Below are positions 54,146-63,376 of a stretch of DNA of 64,000 bases, piece by piece. The DNA comes from Panacagrimonas sp046594215. GTDB taxonomy: Bacteria > Pseudomonadota > Gammaproteobacteria > Nevskiales > Nevskiaceae. Within the stretch, counting starts at the first letter, position 1. Every line of letters starts with the position of its first letter. A program made the position numbers and the translations under genes. The notes below the pieces were generated by a model. It was not told where the DNA came from. It ran no database searches and saw nothing but the letters and a program-made list of their open reading frames with translations. The stretch lies in NCBI GenBank assembly GCA_046594215.1, contig JBKJPX010000048.1, forward strand, positions 12,665 through 76,664, written 5' to 3'.

Positions 54146-54249
54146 AGATCGAAGCGGCCGGCGGGCGTCCAATCGCGGTGTACCCAATGAGGTGGGGTCC
54201 GTGTCACGCGCGCCACCCCTGCTCTCAGGCATCCATCCCAGGACAAAAG

Positions 54250-55539
54250 ATGAACGCACCCAGCAGCATCAAGCCCGAAGCCGATCTGAAGGCGCTGTAC
54301 GCCGCCTACGACCACCTCGATCCTCCCATCGGGGTCGACGGCACGCCCTGCGGCTACTACGAGGAGTTTCGCGACCTCGCGCTGGCGGCCAAGGAGCCGG
54401 TGGGCTGGAGCGAGAAACACGGCGGCTTCTGGGTCGTCACCAGCTACGCCGAGTGCGAGCAGATCATCAAGGACGTCGACGGGTTTTCCAGCGGCGGCGT
54501 GATCTTCCCCAAGTACGCCGTGACCGAGCCGCTGATGCTGGCGGAGCAGGACGAGCCCGACCACATGCGCGCGCGCCGACTGGTGAACCTGTCGTTCATG
54601 CCCCGCAACGTCACCCAGTACGGCGACGCCATGCAGGTCGCGGTGCACGAACTCATGGACGGCTTCATCGAGGACGGCAAGGCCGACGTTGGCCGCATCC
54701 TCGCCGATCCAATCCCCGCCATCGTGACCGCGCTCATCATGGGACTGCCCGCGCAGGACGGTCCGCTGTTCGACTACTGGACCACGGCGATCACGCACCA
54801 GTACCTCGTCGATCCCGAGGGCGCCAAGCCCAAGATCGCGGAGATGTACGAGTACTTCGAGAAGAACATCGCGCGCCGCAAGGTCGAGGGCGGCACCGAC
54901 GTGCTGTCCTCGGTGATCAATTCGGAAGTCGACGGCCAGCGCCTGACCCACAGCGAGCTGCTCGGCTTCTCCACGGTCCTGCTGATCGGCGGCATCGAGA
55001 ACTCGGCCAAGCTCATCGGCAGCGCGCTGTGGCGCATGGGCTGGGACCTGGAACTGCGTCGCCGCCTGCTGCGCCACCCCGAGCGCCTGCCTGCCGTCGT
55101 CGACGAACTGCTGCGCTACTACAGCCCCGGCACGATCGGTCGCATCGTCCGGCGCGAGACCACCATCGCCGGCAAGACGATGCTGCCGGGTCAGCAGGTG
55201 ATGCTGGCGCTGCCGATCGCCAACCGGGATCCGCGCGAGTTCCCGAACCCGGACGCGTTCATCACCGATCGCACCAACAACCGCCACCTCGCGCTCGGCA
55301 CCGGCCTGCACGTATGCCTGGGCGCGCACCTGATCCGCATGGAGGCGCGCATCGTGATCGCCGAGTTCCTGGCGCGCATCCCGGATTACACGATCGATGC
55401 GACGGCGCCGTTGAAGTGGACCACGGGGCAGGTCGGCGGCATGTCGCGCGTGCCGATCAAGTTCAAGCCCGGCCAGCGTCGGGGTACCGAGCGCGGCGCC
55501 GGCGTTGACGCGTGGCTGCGTCACGCCACGCGTCCCTGA
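54250..55539 (+). CDS. Cytochrome P450
   Basis: This 429-residue soluble class I P450 has the ExxR pair E286-LL-R289. The haem-thiolate loop is LALGTGLHVCLGAH with C356; the usual first Phe is Leu. The I-helix oxygen-activation motif reads IGGIENSAK, with E250 and N251 where A-G-x-D-T is usual, so the acid is kept and the threonine is replaced by asparagine, as in P450cin. It hydroxylates a small hydrophobic substrate using electrons from the ferredoxin encoded 4 bases downstream. No reductase gene is near. The start at 54250 gives MNAPSSIKPEADL; longer frames overlap the regulatory region. Confidence 0.9.
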   Translation: MNAPSSIKPEADLKALYAAYDHLDPPIGVDGTPCGYYEEFRDLALAAKEPVGWSEKHGGFWVVTSYAECEQIIKDVDGFSSGGVIFPKYAVTEPLMLAEQDEPDHMRARRLVNLSFMPRNVTQYGDAMQVAVHELMDGFIEDGKADVGRILADPIPAIVTALIMGLPAQDGPLFDYWTTAITHQYLVDPEGAKPKIAEMYEYFEKNIARRKVEGGTDVLSSVINSEVDGQRLTHSELLGFSTVLLIGGIENSAKLIGSALWRMGWDLELRRRLLRHPERLPAVVDELLRYYSPGTIGRIVRRETTIAGKTMLPGQQVMLALPIANRDPREFPNPDAFITDRTNNRHLALGTGLHVCLGAHLIRMEARIVIAEFLARIPDYTIDATAPLKWTTGQVGGMSRVPIKFKPGQRRGTERGAGVDAWLRHATRP

Positions 55540-55543
55540 CGCC

Positions 55544-55864
55544 GTGCCGACGGTAATCTTCATCGACCCCACCGGGGTCGAGCACCGCGTGGATGCCGCT
55601 CCCGGCCAGAGCCTGATGCAGGCCGCGGTGGGGGCTTTCGTCCCGGGAATCGAGGCGGCCTGCGGCGGCAACTGCGTGTGCGCGACCTGTCACTGCTACA
55701 TCCAGGAGGCGCGGCTGCAGGACTTTCCGCCGCCGGACGAGACCGAGCGCGGAATGCTCGAGTGCACGCCCGACCCACGTGCGAACAGCCGGCTGACGTG
55801 CCAGCTTCGCGGGGCCGATGCGGCGGAGGGACTGGTGCTGCGGGTGCCGGCGTCGCAGCACTGA
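55544..55864 (+). CDS. [2Fe-2S] ferredoxin, putidaredoxin/adrenodoxin type
   Basis: This 106-residue ferredoxin has the cluster cysteines C40, C46, C49 and C86 with the spacing C-x5-C-x2-C...C, the same positions as putidaredoxin. The sequence around them is ACGGNCVCATCHCYI and LTCQL. It delivers electrons to the P450 encoded just upstream. The start is a GTG at 55544, 4 bases after the P450 stop, giving PTVIFIDPTG as the usual N terminus. A ferredoxin reductase must be encoded elsewhere. Confidence 0.9.
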   Translation: MPTVIFIDPTGVEHRVDAAPGQSLMQAAVGAFVPGIEAACGGNCVCATCHCYIQEARLQDFPPPDETERGMLECTPDPRANSRLTCQLRGADAAEGLVLRVPASQH

Positions 55865-56006
55865 GGACGGCCCGCGCCAGTGTTCCCTTTCCGGTTCTCC
55901 GTAGATACCGTGGCGAAGCCCCGGACCGACGCTCGCAGAAGCCCCGGCTATCTATGTCTCCGGTCTGAATACTTCGTCGGGCTACGGGTTCATCGGGACG
56001 AAGGCC

Positions 56007-56987
56007 CTACGGCCCGACCGTCTTCTGCTTGCGGTAGTACCCGAAGATGTCGTTCAGGCTGCGGCGGGGCTTCCAGCCGAAGGTCTCGCGGAACAGGCGC
56101 CCGTCGATGATCACGGGGTACTTGAAGGCGTTGACCATGTGCGGCGGGAAGAACGCGTTCCAGTTGAGCATCCGGCTCCACAGCCGCGGCAGCGCCGGCG
56201 GGATCGATGGAATCGGCAGCTTGCCGCAGCCGCACTGCTCGACCGCGACCTGGTAGGCGACGTAATCCTCGGGTGCCACGTTGTAGATGCCCGGCTTGTT
56301 CTTCTCGAACGCCAGCACGAGGGCCTCGGCCATGTCGTCGACGTGCAGGAACTGCATCATCGGCGAGAAGCCGATCAGCACCGGCACCAACTTGCGCGAC
56401 AGCAGCAGCGACATCGTGTTGCGCACGCCCGGCCCGAGCACGTTGCAGGGGCGCAGGATCGTGACGTTCAGCTCGGGGTGCTTCCACAGGTAGATCGTGG
56501 CCAGCGATTCCACTTCCACTGCATCTACGAGGTCGTGCGTGGCCTCGCTGCCCTTGAGCGGGTGATCCTCGTCGAGCAGCGCGGGGTTGTAGGGCGAGGC
56601 GCCGTAGACCATGTAGGTCGAATGGATCAGCACCTGCCTCACGCCGTACTTCTGCGAGAGCTCCAGCAGCCGCTTGGTGCCGAGCACGTTCGCGTTGTAG
56701 CGGCGGCTGCGGTCGGACTCGTGCGCGAAGATGCGGCCCAGGTGCAGCACCGCGTCGATCTTGTGTTCCCGGAAGATGTCCTCGAAGCCGCGCTTGTTAA
56801 TCTCGACCTTGTAGCTGGGAATGCCGGCGTCGGTTTCGACCTTGCGGCGAAAGTCGACCGCGACGACCTTGTAGCGGCCATGCAGGCGGCTGATCACCCG
56901 CTTGGCCAGCGACCCGGCCGCCCCGGTGACCAGCACCGTCTTGCGCGCGGCTTCGGCCTTTTTCGATCGTGGCGCGGTGCTGGCCAT
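56007..56987 (-). CDS. NAD-dependent epimerase/dehydratase family protein (extended SDR)
   Basis: This 326-residue protein has a Rossmann loop, VLVTGAAGSLAKRV (third Gly replaced by Ala), FEDIFREHKIDAVLHLG, NVLGTKRLLELSQKYGVRQVLIHSTYMVYG, and RPCNVLGPG and GIYNVAPEDYVAYQVAVE substrate-domain parts typical of sugar or steroid-dehydrogenase-like extended SDRs. No clear Y-x3-K is visible after the STYMVYG serine. The ATG at 56987 shares the final base of the acyltransferase stop codon (TGATG). The coupling suggests a lipid- or sugar-modifying pair. Confidence 0.78.
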   Translation of the reverse strand: MASTAPRSKKAEAARKTVLVTGAAGSLAKRVISRLHGRYKVVAVDFRRKVETDAGIPSYKVEINKRGFEDIFREHKIDAVLHLGRIFAHESDRSRRYNANVLGTKRLLELSQKYGVRQVLIHSTYMVYGASPYNPALLDEDHPLKGSEATHDLVDAVEVESLATIYLWKHPELNVTILRPCNVLGPGVRNTMSLLLSRKLVPVLIGFSPMMQFLHVDDMAEALVLAFEKNKPGIYNVAPEDYVAYQVAVEQCGCGKLPIPSIPPALPRLWSRMLNWNAFFPPHMVNAFKYPVIIDGRLFRETFGWKPRRSLNDIFGYYRKQKTVGP

Positions 56988-57838
56988 CACCAGATCCGCG
57001 TGCGTTCCGACAGACCCTGATCGATCAGGCCGCGGATCGCGCTCTTGACCGTCTCGACGCGCATGGTCATGTCGGCCTCGCTCTCCACGTCGCCTTCGAA
57101 ATGGATCGGTTCGCCGAAGTTCAGGTACACGCGCGCCGGCAGCGGGAACAGCGTGGGCACCAGCGGCACGTAGGGAATGCCGAGCAGCTTCGCCAGCGGG
57201 TCGATGCTGCCGAGCGAAGGCATCGTCTCCTCGCAGCCGACGATGCCCACCGGCACGATCGGCGCCTTGTGGTTCATGGCCAGGTGGACGAAGCCGTTGC
57301 CGAAGCGCTGGAGCTGGTAGCGCTTGCGGTAGGGCTTGCCGGAGCCCCGCACGCCTTCCGGGAACACGATGATGGTCTCTTCAGCCTCGAGCATCTTGGC
57401 GCAGTTCAGCGGATCGCCGATGACGGCGCCCAGGCCGTTGAGCAGATTTCCCAGGAACGGCACGGTGGGGAAAAAACGCTCGATCATCGCGCGCGCCGCG
57501 CGCGGCGAATGGGGGTTGCTCAGCAGCGCGTAGCCCACGAGCACGCCGTCCATGGGCAGCTGGCCGCTGTGGTTGCCCACGACCAGCAGGCGCCCCTGCT
57601 CAGGAATGTTCTCCAGGCCGTGCGCGGTGACGCGGAAGTAGCGCTCGTAGAGCAGCTTTATGAGTCCCGCGGCGAGCTTCACGCTGTTCTCGTCGTAACC
57701 CCAGGCGTCGTAGCCGAAGCTGCCGGTGCGCTTGGCCACGCTGGCGATCATCCCCTCGATCTCGGGCGTGACCACCCGCCCCAGGATCTCGTCGCGCAGG
57801 CTGAAGTCCTTGAGGCCGGACAGGCGGGGGAATTTCAT
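56987..57838 (-). CDS. PlsC-type 1-acyl-glycerol-phosphate acyltransferase family protein
   Basis: This 283-residue protein has the acyltransferase motifs NHSGQLPMDG (N-H-x4-D variant), FPEGVRGSGKPYRKRYQLQRFGNGFVHLA and PIVPVGIVG. These match LPLAT family members that acylate glycerol phosphates or glycolipids. It is membrane-associated, with hydrophobic patches at LIKLLYERYF and LPLVPTLFPLPARV. It is upstream of and coupled to the epimerase gene. Confidence 0.82.
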   Translation of the reverse strand: MKFPRLSGLKDFSLRDEILGRVVTPEIEGMIASVAKRTGSFGYDAWGYDENSVKLAAGLIKLLYERYFRVTAHGLENIPEQGRLLVVGNHSGQLPMDGVLVGYALLSNPHSPRAARAMIERFFPTVPFLGNLLNGLGAVIGDPLNCAKMLEAEETIIVFPEGVRGSGKPYRKRYQLQRFGNGFVHLAMNHKAPIVPVGIVGCEETMPSLGSIDPLAKLLGIPYVPLVPTLFPLPARVYLNFGEPIHFEGDVESEADMTMRVETVKSAIRGLIDQGLSERTRIW

Positions 57839-57967
57839 CGCGTGGGCAGGGTGGATGCCGGCTTGGCGCCAGTCTCGGAAGGATCGACGCGAAAGTAGAT
57901 CAAAGCCGCAGGGCCGGGAAGGGCCGTTGCGCCGTGGCGCAAGCGGCGGTCCGGGGCGAGCCGCGGC

Positions 57968-59791
57968 TCATGCGGCCGTCACCGGCGCCGGCCGCGGGTC
58001 GGCGCTGCGTTCTCGCAGCTGCAGGTTCCACAGCGCCGCATAGGCGCCGTTGCGCGCGAGCAGGTCGTCGTGGGAGCCGCGCTCGCTGACGCGGCCGTGT
58101 TCCAGCACCAGGATCTCGTCGGCGTCGGTGATGGTCGACAAGCGATGCGCGATGACCAGCGTCGTACGGTGTTCGGCGGCTTCGCGCAGCGCACCCAGGA
58201 TCGCGCGCTCGGAGGCCGAGTCCAGCGAGGACGTCGCCTCGTCGAAGATCAGCAGCCGGGGGTTCTTGAGCAGCGCGCGGGCGATGGCCACGCGCTGCTT
58301 CTCGCCGCCGGAGAGCTTCAGGCCACGCTCGCCGACCTGGGTCTGCAGGCCTTCGGGCAGTGTGGCGACGAAGCGGTCCAGGTGCGCCGTGCGGATCGCG
58401 GCCTGCAGTTCCGCCTCGCTGGCGTCCGGCGCGCCGTAGAGAATGTTGTAGGCCAGCGTGTCGTTGAACAGCACGGTGTCCTGCGGCACCACGCCGATGC
58501 GCGCCCGCAGGCTGGCCTGGGTGACGCCGCGGATGTCGGTTCCGTCGATCAGCACGCGGCCGCCCTGCGGGTCGTAGAAGCGCAGCAGCAGACGCGCGAG
58601 CGTCGACTTGCCCGCGCCGCTGGGGCCGACCACGGCGAGCTTGCGACCCGGCGCGATCTCGAAGCTCACGCCGTCCAGGATCGGGCGGTCGGGGCGATAG
58701 GCGAAGGACACGCCCTCGAAGCGCACGTGGCCGCGATTCAGCACGAGCGCCGGCGCGCCCGCCGCGTCGGCGACCTTGGGCTGCTCGGCCGCCAGGTCGA
58801 ACATGCGCTGCATGTCGATCAGGGCACGCCGGATCTCGCGATACACGAAACCCAGGAAGTTGAGCGGAATGAAGAGCTGGATCATGTAGGCGTTGATCGC
58901 GACGAAGTCGCCCAGCGTCATGCCGCCGCCGGCCACGCCGCGTGCCGCCAGGATCATCATCCAGGTCATGCCGCCGGCCACGATCAGGGACTGGCCCAGG
59001 TTCAGCGCCGCCAGCGAGGAGCGGTTCTGCTGCTGCGCGCGCTCCCACTCGGCCAGGAAGCGGTCGTATTCGGACGCCTCGCGCTCCTCGGCGCCGAACA
59101 GCTTCACCGTCTCGTAGTTCAGCAGCGAGTCGACCGAACGCTGGCTGGCGCGCGAGTCGAGGCGATTGGCCTCGCGCACGTACTTGGTCCGCCACTCGGT
59201 GACCGACACCGAAAAGATCACGTAGCCGGCCACGGACAGCGCCGTGATCGTCGCGAACGTCGCGCCGTAGGTGAAGAGCAGGATGCCGGCGACCAGCCCC
59301 AGTTCCAGCAGGGTCGGCAGGATGTTGAACAGCATGAAGCGCAGCAGGAAGCTGATCCCCGTGACGCCGCGCTCGATGTCGCGCGACACGCCGCCCGTAC
59401 GCCGTCCCAGGTGGAACTCCATGTCCAGCCGGTGCAGGTGGCGGAAAACCGCGAGCGAGGCGCGGCGCATCGCGCGCTCCGCGACGCGCCCGAAAACGAC
59501 GTCGCGCAGTTCCCCCAGGATCACGTTGGCGAAGCGCAGCACACCGTAGATCAGCAGCAGCGCCATCGGCACCACCAGCATTGTCTGCTTGCCCGCATCC
59601 AGGTGATCGACGATGTGCTTGAGCACCAGCGGCATCGCCACCGTGCCCAGCTTCGCGAGCACCAGGCAGGCCGCCGCGACGAACACGCGCGCGGGAAATT
59701 CCTTCAGGTAGGGCAGCAGGGTCGCGACGACGCGGAAGCTCGGCTTGGGCTCCACGCTGTCGGGGACGGGTACGTCCTTGCGAGGGCGCAC
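57968..59791 (-). CDS. ABC exporter of the Atm1/ABCB7 type (fused permease and ATPase)
   Basis: This 607-residue half-transporter has six membrane helices, with the Atm1-specific FHLGRRTGGVSRDIERG in the membrane domain. The ATPase has Walker A GPSGAGKSTLARL, the signature LSGGEKQRVAIARAL, Walker B LLIFDEATSSLD and VIAHRLSTI. Atm1-type exporters move glutathione-linked sulphur compounds or heavy metals. The start is GTG at 59791. A 15-bp inverted repeat lies just upstream, before spoT. Confidence 0.88.
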   Translation of the reverse strand: MRPRKDVPVPDSVEPKPSFRVVATLLPYLKEFPARVFVAAACLVLAKLGTVAMPLVLKHIVDHLDAGKQTMLVVPMALLLIYGVLRFANVILGELRDVVFGRVAERAMRRASLAVFRHLHRLDMEFHLGRRTGGVSRDIERGVTGISFLLRFMLFNILPTLLELGLVAGILLFTYGATFATITALSVAGYVIFSVSVTEWRTKYVREANRLDSRASQRSVDSLLNYETVKLFGAEEREASEYDRFLAEWERAQQQNRSSLAALNLGQSLIVAGGMTWMMILAARGVAGGGMTLGDFVAINAYMIQLFIPLNFLGFVYREIRRALIDMQRMFDLAAEQPKVADAAGAPALVLNRGHVRFEGVSFAYRPDRPILDGVSFEIAPGRKLAVVGPSGAGKSTLARLLLRFYDPQGGRVLIDGTDIRGVTQASLRARIGVVPQDTVLFNDTLAYNILYGAPDASEAELQAAIRTAHLDRFVATLPEGLQTQVGERGLKLSGGEKQRVAIARALLKNPRLLIFDEATSSLDSASERAILGALREAAEHRTTLVIAHRLSTITDADEILVLEHGRVSERGSHDDLLARNGAYAALWNLQLRERSADPRPAPVTAA

Positions 59792-59805
59792 GTTCTAAAG
59801 GCGGG

Positions 59806-59861
59806 ATTCGGAATTCGGAACGCGGGATGAGGCCCGCTGAGCAAGATTCCGAATTCCGAAT
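59806..59861. repeat. REP-like 15-bp perfect inverted repeat
   Basis: ATTCGGAATTCGGAA (59806-59820) and TTCCGAATTCCGAAT (59847-59861) form a perfect stem. Inside the 26-base loop, GCGGG (59822-59826) and CCCGC (59833-59837) can make a second hairpin. The tandem ATTCGG units resemble intergenic repeats reported in xanthomonads. It lies between the ABC exporter and spoT genes, upstream of the exporter start. Confidence 0.7.
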
Positions 59862-59880
59862 TTCGGACTCCGCATCTGCG

Positions 59881-62049
59881 TCATGTCCTGGCGACCCGCT
59901 CGACGCCGTCTATCAGGCGCAGCCGCCGCATGACGCGGGCGAGGTGGGTGCGGTTCTTGACCGCCAGCAGGAAGCGCATCTCCACCGCATCACCGCCGGC
60001 GCGGTCCGGCATCTGGACGTTCTCGATGCTGGCCTCGGCGTTGGCGATCTCTGCCGTGACCTCCGCGAGCAGGCCGCGCTTGTTCTCCGCGCGCAGCAGC
60101 AGTTGGCAGAGGAAGTCGCCCTGCACGGTGTCCGACCACACGAGCGGCACCCAGTCCTCCGGCCGCGCCTTGGCGTGGTGGCAGTCCACGCGGTGGATGA
60201 CGATGCCGCGGCCGATGCTGACGTTGCCGCGGATCTCATCGCCCGGGATCGGTCGGCAGCAGCGACCGTAGTCGAGGACCAGGCCCTCGGTGCCCTCGAT
60301 CGCGAGCACGCTGCCTTCGCCGGAACGCTGCGTCGATTCCGCGACCGCGCCTTCGGGCAGCAGGCGGCGCGCTACCAGCGGCGCGAGCCGTTCGCCCGTG
60401 CCGATCGCCGCGTACAGCTCTTCGACGTCCTGCAGTTTCAGGCTCTTGAGCAGGGCCTCGGCGCGCTCCTCGCGCAGCACCGAGACCGGGATCTTCAGGT
60501 CGCGCAGTGCGATCTCGAGCAGGCGCCGGCCGAGGCGGACGGCCTCGTCCTCTCGCTGGTTCTTCAGAAAGGTGCGGATGTGGCTGCGTGCCTTGGCGGT
60601 CTTGACGAAGTGCAGCCAAGCGGCATTCGGCCGTGCGTGGCGCGCCGTGATGACCTCGATGCTCTGGCCCGAGCGCATCGGTGTGTTCAAGGGCTCGAGA
60701 CTGCCGTCGATGCGCGCGGCCACGCAGCGATCGCCGAGTTCCGAGTGCACCGAGTAGGCGAAGTCGATCGGCGTGGCGCCCTTGGGCAGCTGGCGGATGT
60801 CGCCCTTGGGCGTGAATACGTAGACCTCGTCCGGAAAGAGATCGACCTTCACCCCTTCCATGAAGTCCATCGACGCGTCGGAGCCGAACACGTCGAACAG
60901 GTTCTTCAGCCATTCGCGCGCGCGCAGCTGCGGCGCGACCTGCGCCTTGCTGTCGCCGAGCTTGTACTGCCAGTGCGCGGCGATGCCGGCCTCGGCCACG
61001 TGGTGCATCTCGCGCGTGCGGATCTGCACTTCGATCTTGTGCCCGCCGGGCGCGACGCAGGTCGTATGCAGCGACTGGTAGCCGTTGCCCTTGGAGTTGG
61101 CGATGTAGTCGTCGAAGTACCCGGGCACCGGCTTGTAGACGTGGTGCACGACGCCCAGCGCGCGGTAGCAGTCATCGACCTTGGAGACGATCAGGCGGAA
61201 GCCGAGCAGGTCCATGACCTTCAGCAGCCGCAGCTTCTTCGCCCGCATCTTCTGGTAGACGCTGTAGATGTTCTTGTCGCGGCCGACCACGGTGGCGCCG
61301 ATGCCTTCGTCGCGCAGGTGCTTGGACAGACGCGTCTCGACGTCCTTGACCATTTTCTTGGCGTCACCCATCTGCTTGGCGACGTTCTGGGCGAGCGTGG
61401 CGTAGCGCTTGGGGTACAGGTGCGCGAACGCGAGGTCCTCGAGCTCCACGCGGATCGTGTGTATGCCCAGGCGTTGCGCGATGGGCGCGTAGATGTCGAG
61501 CGTCTCGCTGGCGATGCGCCGGCGCTTCTCGGGCGTCATCGCATTGAGCGTGCGCAGGTTGTGCAGGCGGTCGGCCAGCTTGATCAGGATGACGCGAAGG
61601 TCCTGCGTCATCGCCAGCAGCAGCTTGCGAAAGCTCTCGGCCTGGCGCTCGGCCCGCGTCATGCCCTCGATCTTGTCGATCTTCGACACGCCGTCGACCA
61701 GCGCCGCCACGTCCTTGCCGAAGCGCTTGGCGACCTCGTCCTTGGACACGCCCGTGTCCTCGATGACGTCGTGGAGAATCGCCGCGATCAGGGTCGTGGC
61801 GTCCATTCGCATCTCGGCCAGGATGCGGGCGACCGCCAGCGGGTGAAAGATGTACGGCTCGCCGGAGGTGCGGCTCTGCCCGGCGTGTTCCTGCGCGCCG
61901 AATTCGTAGGCACGCCGGACGTCGGCGATCAGGTCCTGCGGCAGATACTCCGCCAGCAGCTTCGCAAGCGGCTCCATGCCGTACTCGCGCGCCACGCGCT
62001 GCGTGCGCAGCGCCTGGCCGATCCGATGGATGACGGGGAGTTCCATCAT
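59881..62049 (-). CDS. spoT: Bifunctional (p)ppGpp synthetase/hydrolase, SpoT type
   Basis: This 722-residue RelA/SpoT homologue has an HD hydrolase domain (HDVIEDTGVSKDEV near residue 80). The synthetase follows (GRDKNIYSVYQKMRAKKL, LLGFRLIVSKVDDCYRALG), then a TGS domain (VYVFTPKGDIRQLPKGATPIDFAYSVHSELGDRC) and a C-terminal ACT domain (ENKRGLLAEVTAEIANAEASIENV). The intact HD motif marks it as bifunctional. It is encoded alone, without rpoZ or gmk beside it. Tandem ATG codons at 62049 and 62046. Confidence 0.95.
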   Translation of the reverse strand: MMELPVIHRIGQALRTQRVAREYGMEPLAKLLAEYLPQDLIADVRRAYEFGAQEHAGQSRTSGEPYIFHPLAVARILAEMRMDATTLIAAILHDVIEDTGVSKDEVAKRFGKDVAALVDGVSKIDKIEGMTRAERQAESFRKLLLAMTQDLRVILIKLADRLHNLRTLNAMTPEKRRRIASETLDIYAPIAQRLGIHTIRVELEDLAFAHLYPKRYATLAQNVAKQMGDAKKMVKDVETRLSKHLRDEGIGATVVGRDKNIYSVYQKMRAKKLRLLKVMDLLGFRLIVSKVDDCYRALGVVHHVYKPVPGYFDDYIANSKGNGYQSLHTTCVAPGGHKIEVQIRTREMHHVAEAGIAAHWQYKLGDSKAQVAPQLRAREWLKNLFDVFGSDASMDFMEGVKVDLFPDEVYVFTPKGDIRQLPKGATPIDFAYSVHSELGDRCVAARIDGSLEPLNTPMRSGQSIEVITARHARPNAAWLHFVKTAKARSHIRTFLKNQREDEAVRLGRRLLEIALRDLKIPVSVLREERAEALLKSLKLQDVEELYAAIGTGERLAPLVARRLLPEGAVAESTQRSGEGSVLAIEGTEGLVLDYGRCCRPIPGDEIRGNVSIGRGIVIHRVDCHHAKARPEDWVPLVWSDTVQGDFLCQLLLRAENKRGLLAEVTAEIANAEASIENVQMPDRAGGDAVEMRFLLAVKNRTHLARVMRRLRLIDGVERVART

Positions 62050-62200
62050 CCGAGTGTCGGGGTTAAGTGCCGGCTATTCCAGTGCCGGGGCGGTTTTTCT
62101 TTTGCGATCGGCCGGGCATTCCGCTGCGTCCGGGTGAACCCCCTCGGGTTCCGCCCGATGTGGAAAACAGCTTCGGTTTTTACCCGGCGCCAGGGACAGA

Positions 62201-63136
62201 TCAGCCGTTGAGGCTGCGTCCGAATTCCTGCCGGAAGCGGGCGCGCAGGGACTCGGCATTCACCCGGTGATTCTGAGGCCCCACGCGTTCGATCTTGATC
62301 GCGCCCATCAGGCTCGCGATCCGGCCCGTGGTATCCCAGTCCATGCCCTGCAGCAGGCCGTACAGCAGGCCGCCGCGGTAGGCGTCGCCGCAGCCGGTGG
62401 GATCCGCAAGCGACTCGGCCTTCGCGCAGGGAATGTCCAGCACCTTGCCCTTGTGGAAGATGTGCGAGCCCTTGCCGCCGCGCGTCACGATCAGCGCATC
62501 CACCCGCTCGGCGATCTGCTTGAGTGTCAGGCCCGTGCGTTCCGTGAGCACTTCGGCCTCGTAGTCGTTCACCGCAACGTAAGCCGCCTTTTCGATGAAG
62601 TCGCGCAGTTCCTCGCCGTTGAACATCGGCAGACCCTGCCCCGGATCGAACAGGAAGGGGATGCCGCCCTCGGCGAACTGGGTGGCGTGCAGCAGCATGC
62701 CGTCGCGCCCATCGGGCGACACCGAGCCGATTTTCACGCCCTTGGGATCGATGTCCTGCGTGTGCGAGAAATTCATCGCGCCCGGATGGAAGGCGGTGAT
62801 CTGGTTGTCGTCCAGATCAGTGGTGATGTAGGCCTGCGCGGTATAGGCGTCGGGCACCGACTTGAGATACTTGCGTGAGACGCCTGTCTTTTCCATCCAC
62901 GCCGTGTAGGCGTCGAAGTCACGGCCCACCGTGCCCATCGGCCGTGCGTCGCCGCCGAGCAGGTGCAGGTTGTAGGCGATGTTGCCAGCGCAGCCGCCGA
63001 ACTCGCGGCGGAGCTGGGGAACGAGGAAAGCCACGTTCAGGATATGGACCTTGTCCGGCAGGATCTCGTTCTTGAAGTAGCCGGGAAACACCATGATCGT
63101 GTCGTAGGCGAAGGAACCGCAGATGAGTGCTGACAT
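62201..63136 (-). CDS. PfkB-family carbohydrate/nucleoside kinase
   Basis: This 311-residue ribokinase-fold kinase has the N-terminal GGCAGNIAYNLHLLGG motif and the C-terminal signature DPTGCGDAYRGGLLYGLL with the catalytic base Asp. Segments QAYITTDLDDNQITAFHPGAMN and VNDYEAEVLTERTG fit the adenosine-kinase-like subgroup. It phosphorylates a sugar or nucleoside hydroxyl with ATP. It lies 8 bases after the DUF2798 gene in the same direction and 151 bases upstream of spoT. Confidence 0.85.
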   Translation of the reverse strand: MSALICGSFAYDTIMVFPGYFKNEILPDKVHILNVAFLVPQLRREFGGCAGNIAYNLHLLGGDARPMGTVGRDFDAYTAWMEKTGVSRKYLKSVPDAYTAQAYITTDLDDNQITAFHPGAMNFSHTQDIDPKGVKIGSVSPDGRDGMLLHATQFAEGGIPFLFDPGQGLPMFNGEELRDFIEKAAYVAVNDYEAEVLTERTGLTLKQIAERVDALIVTRGGKGSHIFHKGKVLDIPCAKAESLADPTGCGDAYRGGLLYGLLQGMDWDTTGRIASLMGAIKIERVGPQNHRVNAESLRARFRQEFGRSLNG

Positions 63137-63144
63137 CGGAATTC

Positions 63145-63372
63145 TCAGTTCTTGGTGAGGCGCGCCACGAGCTTATGCCCGATTGGCGCAAGGATCAGGA
63201 TGAGCGGAAAGGCGACGCTGCAGGCCAACGGCCAGGCATGCAGCGCCCAGTGCGAGACCGTCCAGCCGGAACGCAGGTTGAACAGGGTGATGACCAGCGA
63301 CATGACGCAGGACATGTTGAACGCCATGAACAAGGCGTAAAGGACGCGTCCATGCCGCGGGTGCAGGCGCAT
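63145..63372 (-). CDS. DUF2798 small membrane protein
   Basis: This 75-residue protein has two hydrophobic helices (VLYALFMAFNMSCVMSLVITLFN and WPLACSVAFPLILILAPIGHKLVARL) separated by a short loop, matching the DUF2798 family of unknown function. The ATG at 63372 overlaps nothing. Gaps to the glycine decarboxylase gene (4 bases) and the PfkB gene (8 bases) show an operon. Confidence 0.8.
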   Translation of the reverse strand: MRLHPRHGRVLYALFMAFNMSCVMSLVITLFNLRSGWTVSHWALHAWPLACSVAFPLILILAPIGHKLVARLTKN

Positions 63373-63376
63373 CGCA

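Noticed and set aside
62085..62105. T-rich run before spoT as a terminator
   Set aside because: The T tract is on the plus strand while both flanking genes are on the minus strand, and no stable stem precedes it.
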